DNA of 64,000 nt from Monilinia fructicola (GCA_008692225.1 VICG01000013.1:2137685-2201684); one strand, 5' to 3'; positions 36,279-48,430 are shown, numbered from the stretch's first letter. Numbers and translations: made by a program. The notes: generated by a model not told the origin, from the letters alone.

Positions 36279-36753
36279 CTATTTGCGATCTTGGGGTCCA
36301 TACTTGAGGAAGTCATTGGTGGCCTGATAGAGTTTTCTACGTTGATTAGCATCAATGCACCAGAATCTGTGTCCAGCCAACAAAGTTATGGTATGAGCCC
36401 GACATAATAGCTGACTATGGCCTCTGATGTTGTCAGCCAGGTCAAGTTGATAGGACTCAAGCATGATTTTTAACAGGGCCAGGACCGAGATCCCCAAAGA
36501 TCCATGTAGTCCTGTTGAAGACAATATGATCTTGGCCATAATCGGTGCAATTATCATCTGTCATTTGTGGTGAGAGCCAATTTATTATCGGCGTGAAAAG
36601 AGGAGAGGCAGGAGTTTCGGGGAGTTGATCGCAGGTCGTCTTAATGGTCAGCTGTTGGAGTTTGCCAAAGTTACCAGGAAAAGATGAGGCGGCTGGGGCA
36701 GCTATAGTTCTTGATATGAGAACCACAAAAATGGCGAGTTGGTAGAACCACAT
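36279..36753 (-). pseudogene. Second small secreted protein, probably frameshifted
   Basis: ATG at 36753 opens MWFYQLAIFVVLISRTIAAP, a signal peptide, then a 98-codon frame with Cys in TTCDQLPE and DDNCTDYG, ending at 36457. An overlapping frame, shifted by one base, then carries a coherent tail: YQLDLADNIRGHSQLLCRAH, then HRFWCIDANQRRKLYQATND, to a stop at 36279. The two parts look like one secreted four-Cys protein split by a one-base indel near 36,460-36,540. A weak intron (GTCCTG donor, GCTGAC branch, ATCAG acceptor) was tested, but it leads quickly to a stop. It lies 1.07 kb from, and on the same strand as, the other small secreted protein, though the two sequences are not obviously alike. 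Confidence 0.5.
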
Positions 36754-38672
36754 CTTACCAGGACTGACATAAGGTTTTAATTGTAAGCAGAGGCTAAAAT
36801 GCTGGAGGAAACTATAACAAAATATTGATACTGGGAGCTATTCGAGCTAACTCTAAAGATTCAATAGCGTGAACAGTCGAATACACACAGAGTGAGTATG
36901 TAGTTACTCAAACGAATACCTCCCTGGCCTTATAGGAAGTGTGAAGAGGCGACACAAGTAATAAGTTTAGGTAGTATTCTTTACGACTATAGGTTCGGGG
37001 TAGCGCGCAGGAGTGATGATGAGAAAACATAAATTGCATCTTGGGCATCTCGGAATAGTGAATATGGGAAATCAAAAGGTAGATCAATACGTATACTTAT
37101 TAATCATGAAGACAGAATGAATGCAAAAGCTACGCTTCCTTCCATGGATGAATCCGACATTTCAGTTATTAATACCACTACCAGCATTGTCTCAAAATAT
37201 TTATCCACTCGAACAAATCTACAATCGAATTTAACACTTGAAGCTGCAGAACACACAAGTTCATGCTACCCATACACAATCAAAGCTGTGTAAAGGTCTC
37301 GAAAAATTTCAAGACCCGTACCGTTTTGCAGGAAAGTCCATGTCGGCTTGCCCAAGATTTCTGGCAAATTACCATCATTTATGAGGACAACTCTTGGAGA
37401 GCTTCTTCCTCAGAGGGAGAAGCCACAGTGGGCTTGCTTGTGACTTGGTTCTTCATTCCTGCCATTGCATTTCCCTTTCCATTCACATATATGAGATGTA
37501 TTATGTCCCGCATAAGGTAAGTCAATTGTATCGAGTGCAGAGAGTCCAATGGATGAACCGTGAATTCTTTGATTATCAAGAAGCGTCGAAAAAGAACTAT
37601 GATAATTCTTGCTCCGAAATAAACGTAGTCGGCGCCCTCGTACAGTGAAATCATTCCCATGATGAGCCATGACATATCATAAAAGAATTACCCGCCGAAT
37701 ATACATGGCGAACGGGGGTAAGTCTCGCGAATCGCAATCATCTTTGATAGGAAACCTTCAAATGCAGGAATGCCTTGACCTTATGCATTTCAGCACTCAT
37801 TGCAAACGAATTCATACATTTGAAATGCTTGTTTCATCCATAGAGGTTTTATAACTCTGATTGAAGTCGAATTGCCCATTGCGGCTCGTAGATATCGCGG
37901 AAGCGTTGTGTTGTGTGTTGTTGTGTTGTGTGTTGGTTCTCATGTTGGTTTTTGTTGGTACTGTGGCATTTCGTAGTTCTGTTTACGTAATCTTACTACA
38001 CTCGCTAATCAGACGCCCCTAACGCCGAAAATCTTGATACGCGCACACTAAGTGGGGGATAAGAGCCATTTTCAAACCTGATACTTCAAACTTCAAACTT
38101 CATACTTCATGCTTCATACATGCAACATACAACATACGGTATATAATATAACATAAGATACGATATTGAACACTTTCTTTTTAAGAGTTGACAAATCAAT
38201 CACGCATCTTCTTAAAGATCCACTTCTCTACTCCATGCAGTTCAAAGAAAGGGGACCTCTATGCGCCAATCCCAGAATTCCAATCCACTGCTATCCAATA
38301 CCCAAGATAGATTCTACAGTATTTGACATAAATCTCCACAAGGGCGGCCAATCTGGCCAGTGTCTTTCCCGCCCATCATTGGCATCTTTTCAAGTCAAGA
38401 TCTAAAAATACCTTGTTGTTGAAGCTTGTTAGCATATTTGACACTGCTTCTTATCTCATTGGGGCTGTCAATCTGACCAAGTTGTCATTGATTGGTTCAT
38501 TTTCTTTTCATTTATCCTGGTGAGACGAATGTTTATACTCCGCTAATTTTTGCTTGGCAAGGAGAAGATTACAGTTTATAATCTTCTCAATGCATTCATC
38601 ATGTTTTCAAGCTGTAAAGCCAGGAGCTTTCGAGATGAGTTCAAGCATGATATTTGGCTTCAGTAAAGCAGA
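36754..38672. other. Intergenic, nothing firmly supported
   Basis: Upstream of the GH47 gene. It holds GTTGTGTTGTGT-type simple sequence at 37,907-37,955 and an ACTTCAAACTTCAT-type repeat at 38,085-38,115. A 98-codon minus-strand frame at 37,379-37,675 was considered and left out. Confidence 0.5.
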
Positions 38673-40611
38673 ATGTTGAGGCGAAAATTACATTATTCTT
38701 TGATCACATTTTCTTTTGTTTTGACGGTATGTATACCGATGTATTTCTATTTTTACCATGACGAAAAATCCATCATTTCTATCCCATTTACGAAATTACC
38801 CGATGATAATCACATCTCATGGGATTCAAGATTGGAGCATTACCCGGTAACTTCGATGATACCATTACCCACCGAATCGCCCATCAATTTACCAAGAATA
38901 CAATTTGATTTCGAATACGAATCGCCGAACGAGCAGCAAGAACGAGAAACTAGACAGGAAGCTGTGAAGGACAATTTCCTCCGGATATGGCAGTCATACA
39001 AACAGAAAGTTGGAATTGATGATGAGCATAGAGCTCCAGGGATTGATCTTTCCCATGAAGATTGGGGAGATACGTTGATAGAATGTCTCGATACATTGCT
39101 TATCATGGATTTTCAGTCAGAGTTTGAATACGCAGCAGGATATCTCTATCGTGTTGAATTCTCAAAATCGAAGACTAGCGAAATTGACATTTTAAGCTCA
39201 AGTACTCGAAATTTGGGAGGTCTGCTGGCAGCGCATGATTTGACTGATGGACGCTATCCATTATTTTTGGTGAAGGCATTGGAGCTGGGGAACATACTAT
39301 ATGCGGCATTTGATACGCCGGATCGAATGCCTATCTTAAATTGGAGATGGAAACTGTAAGTTTTGCCTCTTAGTTCACTATTCTGCTAGTATCTGCCAAA
39401 CGAAACAGCACCTATTCATGAATGTGATCTTTTAACGGCCAGAGTATGAAAGGTCTAAATCTGCGAAATATCAAACAACATATGAAGTCTTGGATCCAGC
39501 CATGGCCTCATTGTCTCTGGAATTCACTCGACTTTCTCAAGTTTCTGCCGATCCCAAATACTTCGACGCTGCGCAGAGAGTCATTGATCGACTTGATGAA
39601 GAACAATCGAAATCAAATTTGCCTGGGTTATGGTCAGCAAATAAAGACCGGAGGTTCTTTGCACTGGGGACTTCCACGAATTCTTTCATTTATTATTTAC
39701 AGAAAGTGAGGTACTCATGATTCTTAAAGCATGCAGAAAGACTAAATATCATACAGCAATACATTTTACTGAGAGGAGTAGCTCAACAATATCGAAATAT
39801 GTACGATCAAGCGGTTGAAACTGCGGAGAAGCATTTATTCTTTAATGCGATGAACCAGGACAATTTTGACCTGGTATTCTCTGGAAATATACGAGTCGAA
39901 GAAAATGATAACGTATTCAAGCCGAATGTTCAAAGTTCTACATGCGCTGTTGGAGGCATGCTCGCAATTGGTGCACAGATCTTCAATCGTTCCAACGACC
40001 TGGTTATGGCATCGAAACTGATAAATGGCTGCATTTGGGCACATTCTTCAACCAAGAGTGGGATTATTCCAGAGTCTTTCGCTCTTGTTGATTGCAATGG
40101 TACAAAGCCATGTTCATGGGTTGAAAAGAAATGGCAAGCTAGTATTGCGCTACAGAATTCTGCAAATCCATTGGATATGGAGGAGAGTAATTGGAAACAG
40201 AAAGCCAAGAACCTTCGTCTCCCCCCGGGATTTGCTAGCATCTCGGATAAAAGTTATCTTCTTCGGTGAGTTTCCATGCACAACCATTGCCCCCAATTAT
40301 GATTTTGACAAACTACAAGCCCCCATACGATCGAATCTATTTTCACTCTCTACCGCATAACCGGCAACTCTTCACTTCCTGATGTTGCATGGAAGATCTT
40401 TCAATCACTGTACGAACACACTTTCACCCCATCAGGAAACGCAGGGTTATCAGATGTGACACTTCTCCCTCCGCCACAAACAGAAAAGGTCGGTACAATA
40501 GAGATGATTCAGATACTCAAGTACTTCTACCTAATTTTCAGTGACCCTCGAGCTATGAATTTGGATAGTTGGGTATTTAATTCGAAGGGTCATGCTTTTA
40601 AAAGACCTTAG
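38673..40611 (+). CDS. GH47 class I alpha-mannosidase-like protein, probably inactive (4 exons)
   Basis: Exons: 38673-39355, 39453-39705, 39757-40265 and 40320-40611, joined to 578 residues. An N-terminal signal anchor (LITFSFVLTVCIPMYFYFY) gives type II ER/Golgi topology. GH47 landmarks are present in order: AVKDNFLRIWQSYK, EDWGDTLIECLDTLLIMDF, NLGGLLAAHDLTDGRYPLFL, FDTPDRMPILNW, SLSLEFTRLSQ, AEKHLFF, LPPGFASISDKSYLLRP, IESIFTLYRITG and LKYFYLIF. Normal enzymes trim alpha-1,2-mannose from N-glycans. Here conserved acidic positions are changed: the usual D-S-x-x-E-Y block reads N304-S-F-I-Y308-Y, RPE reads RPH484, AETLKY reads IQILKY (Gln546), and the calcium Thr of NTEAHP is Ser570. Catalysis is therefore doubtful. 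The first acceptor (39452) was chosen because it alone keeps frame. It is tail-to-tail with the galactose oxidase. Confidence 0.85.
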
Positions 40612-40793
40612 AAAGAGAACTCTTATGAAGGAATAATTTTGGTGCTAATTATGAAACTGAATGCACTATGACCGAAGGAAACCCACTTTGAACTCCAATA
40701 GCAAGCTGGCAAATAAAGCTATAGTGTATACTAATAATTCTATTATACTCTATACCTTGCATTATTATTTAACATACAATTACTAGTAATTGT

Positions 40794-42968
40794 TCAGACC
40801 AACTCTCGACCTGGACGCGAAAATTGCGCAACCAGTGTCGGTTTCCAACTTCGCCAATAATACTCTAGGAATCCCATGCTCTGGGCCCCATCACTGGAAC
40901 CAATTGTTTTCGTGGTGGTGATGAAGATGGTTTGTGCATGACTAGGCGTCCCATGTTCGTCAATAACGAACAACATCCAGTGTCCGGGAATGAGAACACC
41001 AGAATCTACCGGAGGGTAAGCCACATATCTGTTTCTGTACAGTGGAATCCTATTTAGCGGGAGAGGTACACGTCGCTGGTCGGTATTGACTGTATGAGTC
41101 GCACTACTGATGCGAACCAGGGCAGCAGAGCTAACGACAATACTTGTGGTAAATTCTAAGATGTCTCCTACGTTCAACTGATTTGGGATTTGTGAGATGA
41201 TCTCTGGACGAGAGCGAATTTCACCCTTCTCAGTCAAGAGATAAGGTGGTGTAAATATCTGGCCATCATAGTGGTTGGCTGAGCAGTTACCACATAAGCC
41301 ACCACCTGCGTTCAAAACCCGTGCATCAGGCAACAAGATTGATAATGTGTGGTAGACTCGAATAACATTATTTCCCGTTAGTTCGGTGAAAGTATCGGTT
41401 TTCGGGTCATATATCTCGGGGACAAACTGCACATTCTCCTCATTGAAAGCAACGCCAAAAGTCTGACCGCCAGTAATGAAAACGGTTCCATCCGGTAAAA
41501 CGACAGAAGAGTGGAAAACACGTTCTGAATGCATAGTCCCAGCCTTTCCAGCAGGCTCGACATCTGGCTTTTCTCCCGGCTCCTTGAGAGTAATGACGTG
41601 CGCATTATTGGTCGCCCATGATTTGTCGTAATCTGGGGAGCCTCCGATGGTAAGAATCTTGCCCGCAGTAGCATCAAACATCACAGCATTTCCAGACATG
41701 GAATCTTCATCTTCTAAGCGATCCCCAGCTCCTATAACATCTCCATCACCATCCGTAAAGTACCAGTTCATGGCTCGGCTAGGGCCAGCTTGAAAAACAG
41801 TACCATTTCGCCAGCCGAAGAGCCAACCGTGGTTGTCAGCTCTCCATGGCCCTTCCATGTCATCAGTTAACATTTGCTTAACAGTGGCCCCGCTGAGTAG
41901 AGACCAGTTTCCGACAATTGGGTCGTAAACTTCACCATCTTTGGCAATGTTTGAACCCCCAGCCCAAGAGCCACCGATTACAAAAACGCGCCCGTCAGAT
42001 AAAGTTGTTGATGCCTGATAGCCACGACGAAGTCTCATTGGAGGTCCCTTTATCCATTGGTCGGAGGAAGAATCATATAGACTAGTCTCAGAAGCATCGT
42101 TGCCACCAGTGACAACCATCATACCAGTACCATCGATAGCAATCCCCGGACAAAACATATCATGCGAAGTATTGGTAACAATGCGTTTGGATACTTCATC
42201 GGTCTCTGGATTCCACCTGGTCATCGCAGTTTGACCTCCTGGTGTGGAATGGAACTGATCCGAAGCCCATGATGACCAGAGAACAATGTTCCCAGATGCT
42301 TCTTGAGCACCGGCAACTGGAACGACTGGAAAGTCAAGAGTCGGGCCCCAGATACCGAGCTTGGGATCTTGAGGAATAGTGTATTGTGTTGCATAGATGT
42401 TGAGCTCAGATATACCAATCCAAGATGAGACGTCAGACTCAGCACTAACATTGAGCTTCACGTATTGAGTTGTTGTGGGCTCAAAGGCGGATAATCGCTG
42501 TCTGTTTGTGCTGGGCCACATCCCATATGCGATGGGACCTTTCCAGTTCTCCTTGTCGTCACTAATGTAGATTTTATGTTGGGTAATTAGACCCTCATCT
42601 CCGGTATCAATCGGAGGTAGAATGACTAGGGCACTGACGGCATAGTGTTTGTTAAGGTCCACTATGATGCTGTGACCATTGGAGCGAGATTCACTACGCC
42701 AAGAAGTTGTGTTGCTTCCGTCAATCGCACTTTGACAAGGATATTTCTTATCAGCGCTGCTGCATTCTAGCTTCCACTCTTGACGTGGAATACGAATGCC
42801 TTGATGCGGAGGAGATTCGTCAGTAAACTTTGGCTCCCATGAAGGCTCATCTTTCGGGCCATAACCAGAGATCCGCTCCGAGTTGATAGCCTCTGTCATG
42901 AAGTTACTGACGGCATCTGCGCCTCCAATAGAGACTCCGAGAAGTAGTTCAGTCCAATGCAGCTTCAT
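40794..42968 (-). CDS. Secreted galactose oxidase-like copper radical oxidase with CBM32 (AA5_2)
   Basis: Uninterrupted 724-codon gene, ATG at 42968 at the signal peptide MKLHWTELLLGVSIGGADA. Residues about 60-200 are an F5/8-C or CBM32 carbohydrate-binding domain (SAIDGSNTTSWRSESRSNGH, IGISELNIYATQY). Kelch-type propeller blades follow, then a C-terminal Ig-like domain. Active-site equivalents are all present: Cys273 in HDMFCPGI and Tyr317 in RRGYQAS (thioether pair), stacking Trp335 in GGSWAGG, Tyr539-His540 in IRVYHTLS and His625 in SATHTVNTDQRRVPL. The enzyme oxidises a primary alcohol such as galactose C6 to aldehyde and makes hydrogen peroxide. Retained Trp and CBM32 favour galactose oxidase over glyoxal oxidase. 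A 45-residue tail (GFLEYYWRSW) extends past the usual end. The frame opens 65 codons upstream but the signal peptide sets the start. Confidence 0.95.
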   Translation of the reverse strand: MKLHWTELLLGVSIGGADAVSNFMTEAINSERISGYGPKDEPSWEPKFTDESPPHQGIRIPRQEWKLECSSADKKYPCQSAIDGSNTTSWRSESRSNGHSIIVDLNKHYAVSALVILPPIDTGDEGLITQHKIYISDDKENWKGPIAYGMWPSTNRQRLSAFEPTTTQYVKLNVSAESDVSSWIGISELNIYATQYTIPQDPKLGIWGPTLDFPVVPVAGAQEASGNIVLWSSWASDQFHSTPGGQTAMTRWNPETDEVSKRIVTNTSHDMFCPGIAIDGTGMMVVTGGNDASETSLYDSSSDQWIKGPPMRLRRGYQASTTLSDGRVFVIGGSWAGGSNIAKDGEVYDPIVGNWSLLSGATVKQMLTDDMEGPWRADNHGWLFGWRNGTVFQAGPSRAMNWYFTDGDGDVIGAGDRLEDEDSMSGNAVMFDATAGKILTIGGSPDYDKSWATNNAHVITLKEPGEKPDVEPAGKAGTMHSERVFHSSVVLPDGTVFITGGQTFGVAFNEENVQFVPEIYDPKTDTFTELTGNNVIRVYHTLSILLPDARVLNAGGGLCGNCSANHYDGQIFTPPYLLTEKGEIRSRPEIISQIPNQLNVGDILEFTTSIVVSSAALVRISSATHTVNTDQRRVPLPLNRIPLYRNRYVAYPPVDSGVLIPGHWMLFVIDEHGTPSHAQTIFITTTKTIGSSDGAQSMGFLEYYWRSWKPTLVAQFSRPGRELV

Positions 42969-44836
42969 CTTGGAGTAGAAGACAATGTGAAAAAGAGAGG
43001 GATATGAGAATGCGAAGAGGGCGCTATTGTACAGAGTTCGGAGGCGGAAAGAGGTGTATATAAATAATAAAGCAGGTCTCGACCTACTTGACCGCTTTCG
43101 CAGTCCTTCATTTAATAAAATCGAGTCAAGAACTCGGCGATCAATAACTTGATCGATCTTCAATACGCGTATGCGTGTGGAGAAGCGGAGTACAGGAGTC
43201 TAATGATGCTATAGAGTTCAAGTGTGAGCATGAGAGAGAGATATGACCGTGCCATAGAAGCGGGCTCTTCAAATCGTAAGCAGGAATGAGGGTAGAGTCT
43301 ACAGTACTCAAAGAGGCATCATGATACTCGTGCCGCAAATGTCAATCTCTGATCTACTATGGGACGGGATGGTAACAACAAGGTAGATCTGTATGTATTT
43401 TGTATCAACCCCTCAGGATTCATGGCTATCTACATCCAGTTCAAGTACTGGACTGGGAGTTGGAATTGACGGCACAAGTATGTAATGAGCCGTCTACCTC
43501 TTTTGTTTATGAGAGATGCGGTTGATACAAACTTCTTTGAGCGAACATGATCCGCGTTTGATCCGCTTAATTTCTGCATCTAGAACTGGACCGGGATATC
43601 TTCAGCTTGTAGATCTTGAGTGATTTGAACATTGAAGTTTTCGCTGTTGGCAAGGAGATACGCTTAGATACCCGGTAATGGCGCCTTGTCATTAGTCCTA
43701 GCAGAAAGGTTAGGTTGATCATACTATATACAGTAGTAGTTTGATCGCGGAGAGGCTTATGGCTATGGAAGATAGGTGGATCCTAAATGTGGGTTTGATT
43801 CCCGGCTGTCATGTTCTCCACATCTCAGCTTGATTGTGTGCCATCCTTACACACTACTCCGTACTGCACTGCGAGGAATGAAGCTAGTTGATCGATGGTC
43901 CCTCAAGCTGCTGCAAGTTCCGCACCAGTTATTCGTCAAGAAGTCTCTCTGGTATGACGTTCCTCCACTATTAAAGACAAAAACCTAGACAAACAAATCC
44001 ATTCGAGGAATATGAATATTAATTTGAACAACGAGCAGCTCCGTTTCAATAATTAAAAAACCTCACGATTCATAGATGATTGTACCAGAAACCCGGCTGA
44101 TGCTACATGAATACTTTATGTGTAACATCCCTAGTTCAATGATTCTTTTCATACATGCTACTTATCACTACTCTAATTGTATTATCATCAATAATGCTGA
44201 TCTCTCAGCCGCAGAGTCATTTAGTAGGTGAAGCTTTACAAAGTCCAGATCATTGGAAAGCGGCATATCCACGATGCTAGACAATTGCTTAATTGGCTTA
44301 TGATGCTTTTGAACCCAGCTAGCTTTGCTTTCGTAAGCTTTTCTTACTTGTATCAACATCCCACAGATCAACAATCTTGGCTGACAGTAAGCCTATGATA
44401 CTACGTCAATTGCTGATCTTCAACCTTCCCCTTAATGTATGTTGATAGATGGCCTGTCTTAGGGACCAATCATCAATCAAACAATGGAAAGAGTTACACG
44501 AATTACATGAATCAAGATACCCTTATGCTGCCGCTCATCCAAGTCAGTGTAATATACATAACCTTTAACCGGTTATTATGGTTCTATCGATGAACATTGA
44601 TACCAGATTACCGAGTAGCTCTTTCGGAGCGATCCATATTCAAGGGATAGCCAGCATCCTCAAAACATCGTGGGTACTCATGCGCCTGGTACATTAGCAG
44701 TAGTATTTGTGCTCCTCTGGCATTCTTAAGACAAGAGTTCGTCCCTCGAAGCATGGCATATCTGTTTTCCACAACCACGTTTTGAACCTGTTTTTATTCT
44801 TGCAACTTTGACCTTTAGATTCTTGCTCTTCACAAC
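42969..44836. other. Divergent intergenic region between galactose oxidase and DyP
   Basis: 1.87 kb upstream of both genes, so it probably holds both promoters. Near the galactose oxidase side it has a TATA-like box. I see no gene inside. Confidence 0.55.
43057..43066 (-). promoter_or_regulatory. TATA-like box of the galactose oxidase gene
   Basis: TATTTATATA on the minus strand, about 90 bases upstream of the ATG at 42968, within TTATTATTTATATACACC. Distance and sequence suit a fungal core promoter for an inducible secreted enzyme. Not experimentally defined. Confidence 0.5.
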
Positions 44837-46743
44837 ATGAGTTGGATAGCTAGAAAGTCTAATATTCAGGGTGATATCTGGTGAGTCTCCATTAACTCGC
44901 TCCAGTCGTCCAATACATTTACTTATCATTTGTTTCATTTTTAGGCCTGGTTTACCCAAAAGATTTCAAACGTTTCTTTTCTTCAAGATCAGAAAGCCAG
45001 ACGATTTCAAGTTGCGTCTCCGGTCTTTTGTGGAAAATGGAGGAATCACAAGTGCGAAGGACGCATGTGATATGAAAAACAAGATTCTTGCAGCAAAAAT
45101 CCAAGCTCAAGAATCAGGCAGACCGGCTAAAATTCAGCCCTTGCCTGGTGTTAACATAGCATTTGCGTCAACGGGCCTAGCAGCTGTAGGCTATTATCCC
45201 AGCCTACGATAATTGTCATTATCCACTAACAAGACAACTTATTAGCTGGGCAAATTCACTTTCAACGAAGGTGCAGTCAAGAAAGATAAAGAACTATCCA
45301 AAGTCTTTAGAAAGAATCAGCTTAGGGGTGGTTTGTTCGGGAAGGGAATGTACGATGATCTGGTAGGCGAGGGCTGGGACAATCCACAGGAAATTCGAGA
45401 ACAGTACAAGCCCTCCCCAAAGCGTTTGATTGACGGAGTTTTCCTAGTCACAGCCAGTCGTGAGGAAGATTTGACATATCAGGTAAATCGTGTCAAAGAG
45501 CATTTTCTTAAGGAGCCTGGCAGTGGTGATGCCGACAACTACTTGATAAGCAATGACCCCGTACTTGAGTTCCCTCTCATCAAACAAGGTCGAACTCGCG
45601 CGGAAAAGGGAAAAGAGCAGTAAGTAGTCGTTTCATCGAAAACAAATAGCTTGGATGATCTAACGTGTACGACCAGTTTCGGCTTTGAGGATGGAATCAG
45701 TCAGCCGTTGATCGAAGGCTTGGATGAAGTAACACCACAGGGTCGAGAGCCCAGGGCCGTAAAGTCAGGGTAAGGAACTGGTGATATCTTTTTGTTTCAT
45801 TCTTGTCAGCTGACCAAAGGCTGTTTCGACGTTTAGGTTAATCTTCGCGAGACATGACGGTGATGATATGAAACAACCAGAATGGGCCGAGGATGGGAGC
45901 TTTCTCGTCTTCCGGGATCTCCAACAGCTCGTTCCTGAGTTTGACAAGTAAGTGATTCAAATTTTTCTTTCGAGGGGTATGGAACTAATCACATATGTTA
46001 TTAGATGGTTAGAGGACAACAAGCACCATGCACCGCATGCTGATACCTCTGATAATCCAAAGGAAAAGCTTGCCGCATACTTGATGGGTCGATGGAAGAA
46101 TGGTGAGAATTTTCCATCTATGATGTTACCCAAATTCGATCAATGCCTAATGTAATTTTCAGGAACCCCCGTCGATGAGAGCCCTCATGATGATAGGGAT
46201 GAAAACCTCTTTCGCTCCAACAATTTCGATTTCCACCCTGTCAACGAACACGAAAAATGTCCCTTTGCAGCTCACATCCGAAAGATGCGACCGCGTGGAG
46301 ATCTAGAACACGACCACGCGGTAATAATCCGTCGCGGTATCTCCTACGGAGGAGAAGTCACCCCAGAAGAAAAAGCCGTACACAAATCTGATGACGAGAA
46401 TGAGCGTGGTCTCCTCTTTGTCTGTTACCAAAGTGATATCCGCAATGGTTTCAATTTCTTAACCACTCGCTGGGCAAGCAACCACCATTTTCCAGACCGC
46501 AAAGATAACTTCGTTGGTGAGCATGGTCCTGGCATCGATGCAATTGTGGGCCAGAGACTCGATCATCACCCGCCACGTTCTATCGGTTTACCGGATGGCA
46601 AAAAGCCTACCGAAGCGCGTGTCGAGCTTGACAGATGGGTGGTTCAAAGAGGCGGTGAATACTTTTTCACGCCGGGTATTAATGCTCTCAAAGGGTATTT
46701 GACCGATGCCCCTGATTACCCGCCTGCACTCGCAGGACCCTGA
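44837..46743 (+). CDS. DyP-type haem peroxidase (7 exons)
   Basis: Dye-decolourising peroxidase of 513 residues: uses hydrogen peroxide to oxidise dyes, phenolics and possibly lignin-like compounds. Exons: 44837-44880, 44945-45185, 45246-45619, 45677-45769, 45837-45947, 46005-46102 and 46163-46743; introns are 57-67 bp with GTRAG-type donors except intron 2 (GTAGGC). The protein opens with NIQGDIWPGLPKRFQTFLFF, the usual family start. It has the GxxDG motif as GFEDGISQP (Asp225), the proximal His region CPFAAHIRKMRPR (His358), the distal Arg in IIRRGISYG (Arg377/378) and the C-terminal GFNFLTTRWAS. No signal peptide is seen, so it is probably intracellular or exported unconventionally. It lies head-to-head with the galactose oxidase, a peroxide producer. 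Family assignment is firm; substrate is not known. Confidence 0.94.
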
Positions 46744-48430
46744 GTGGATAATCGCTGGATTTCTTATGATGTAAATACTTCTTCACAATCTGCGTTTACA
46801 GAATTGTGTATTTGTATGGCGTCTTTCGGGTTATTTTTGGGTGTTGAGGTCGAATAGCGAATTACCGAAATACGTTCAGACTTGATATTTCCAACAAGAT
46901 TTCTTATAAAGCGATGTGCGATAATGTCAAGTACGTTTTGAATAGAATATCAATTTGACAGATTCAACGTTCTCGTCCTTAAACAGTCTCATTCCGTGTG
47001 AATTGTGATTTATCCCTGCAATCCCCGGAAAGCTTGCCAACAAATCTTATCTATAAATATCACGAGCTTCTCTGGTTCCCCTTAATAAATATTGCAGCAA
47101 CAGTTGAATCGTCCCCTATTTTGTCCGATTTACTCCGCAAGTTTCTGCTACTCTAACAATAACAGCGTTCGAATGGTGGCTGGTCATCTTCAAGTATTGA
47201 AAATATAATTAATTGGTTCAAGTGTAATACGGGTCACACAATTAGGTATGAATAATGATAGACGTCGATGTTTGGACCGAAGATTGAGATAATAAGGTTA
47301 TTAGAACTAGTTCGATAGCTTAGATTCTTTAGCATATGTTGATGTTGAGGATTGTGAAAGAAGGTATCATGTGTTCATGCTTTGTCGTACAGAGGAAGAC
47401 TCCATGTCCAACATCAATATTTGACCTGGAACAATGGAGGTCTGTCGTATTAGGACATTGAGGTGTTGGATATGAAGGAGACTATATTGTTGTTATAATT
47501 GGTTGCATAGGTCTTGGTTTCGGTAATTCACAAATAAACCCCTTCATCATCCTACTGTATTCAGCACCGATGTTGCACGAAGATAGGCGGAGAGGAAGCT
47601 GAGCATAAACGTCGTCAATGACGTCGAGTATTAACAAGCCCTATATCATGTCTACTCCGTATCTTGCACTCTCGGTGAGTTTACAGTAAGGTTACGAATG
47701 CGAGTACAAGAATACGATTGTGCGACTGTGCCCAGCCCCCAGCCCTACCTACCGCTGTAACGTAAGAGCTGGTGCAGTCATACCTACGCCATGGAAAGCC
47801 AAGCGATATCCGTGTTACCAAATGCTCGAATCAAAGCATCGCGTGCCTTGGAACTACATTTCATAAATGCTCCCCCTGACCTCATCACACCTCATCACAC
47901 CTCATCCATGAATATTTCATGTTGAATCAACATCAGCTTCTTTCGCTGTTTTTGCTGGAGTAGCAGGCGTAGAGGATCGAAAGTGGTCCCAACTTCAACG
48001 CTATACCATAGAAATGCAAGTCAATTTCGTCACGGCCCGAGGATCCATGTTGGTTGGCGGGTGATCAACAGCCCCGAAGTTAGTTGTGTTGTGCAAATGA
48101 TGGGGCACGGTAAGGCTTATCTAGGGTTTAAATAGCATCCATGGATCCTTATATACTCTGTATGTTATTGGCATACAAACCATCTTCCCTTCTTGTTTTC
48201 TCTTTTGTGATTCACTCAATATTGGCCGAATATTACTTTCCTCTTACTATTGCTTGGATTATACTTCGCCACACCTGGGCACCGAGGAATAATAACAAGC
48301 TACTTATAGAGAGAGCACGTATATAAACCACCCCACGGCTTGGAAAATCGATTTTTACGAATCATAATCTCATTACAGTTGATCAATGATAAAGAATTTT
48401 TATTTTAGGACCCATTTCAACAGAGTCACA
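46744..48430. other. Intergenic, nothing firmly supported
   Basis: About 1.7 kb. An 11-bp unit, CCTCATCACAC, is repeated about three times at 47,879-47,905. Upstream of the App1-like gene the sequence TTTTTATTTTAG at 48,396-48,407 looks like an intron acceptor in the 5' untranslated region. No gene seen. Confidence 0.5.

Noticed and set aside
37379..37675. 98-codon minus-strand frame starting MSWLIMGMISLYEG
   Set aside because: Hydrophobic and begins with ATG, but four frames are open over the same bases and nothing marks this one as coding. Possible fragment of a membrane protein.
39441..39709. Frame starting MKGLNLRNIKQHMKSW at the start of GH47 exon 2
   Set aside because: Out of frame with the GH47 homology; using acceptor 39452 the conserved frame SKSAKYQTTYEV joins exon 1 cleanly.
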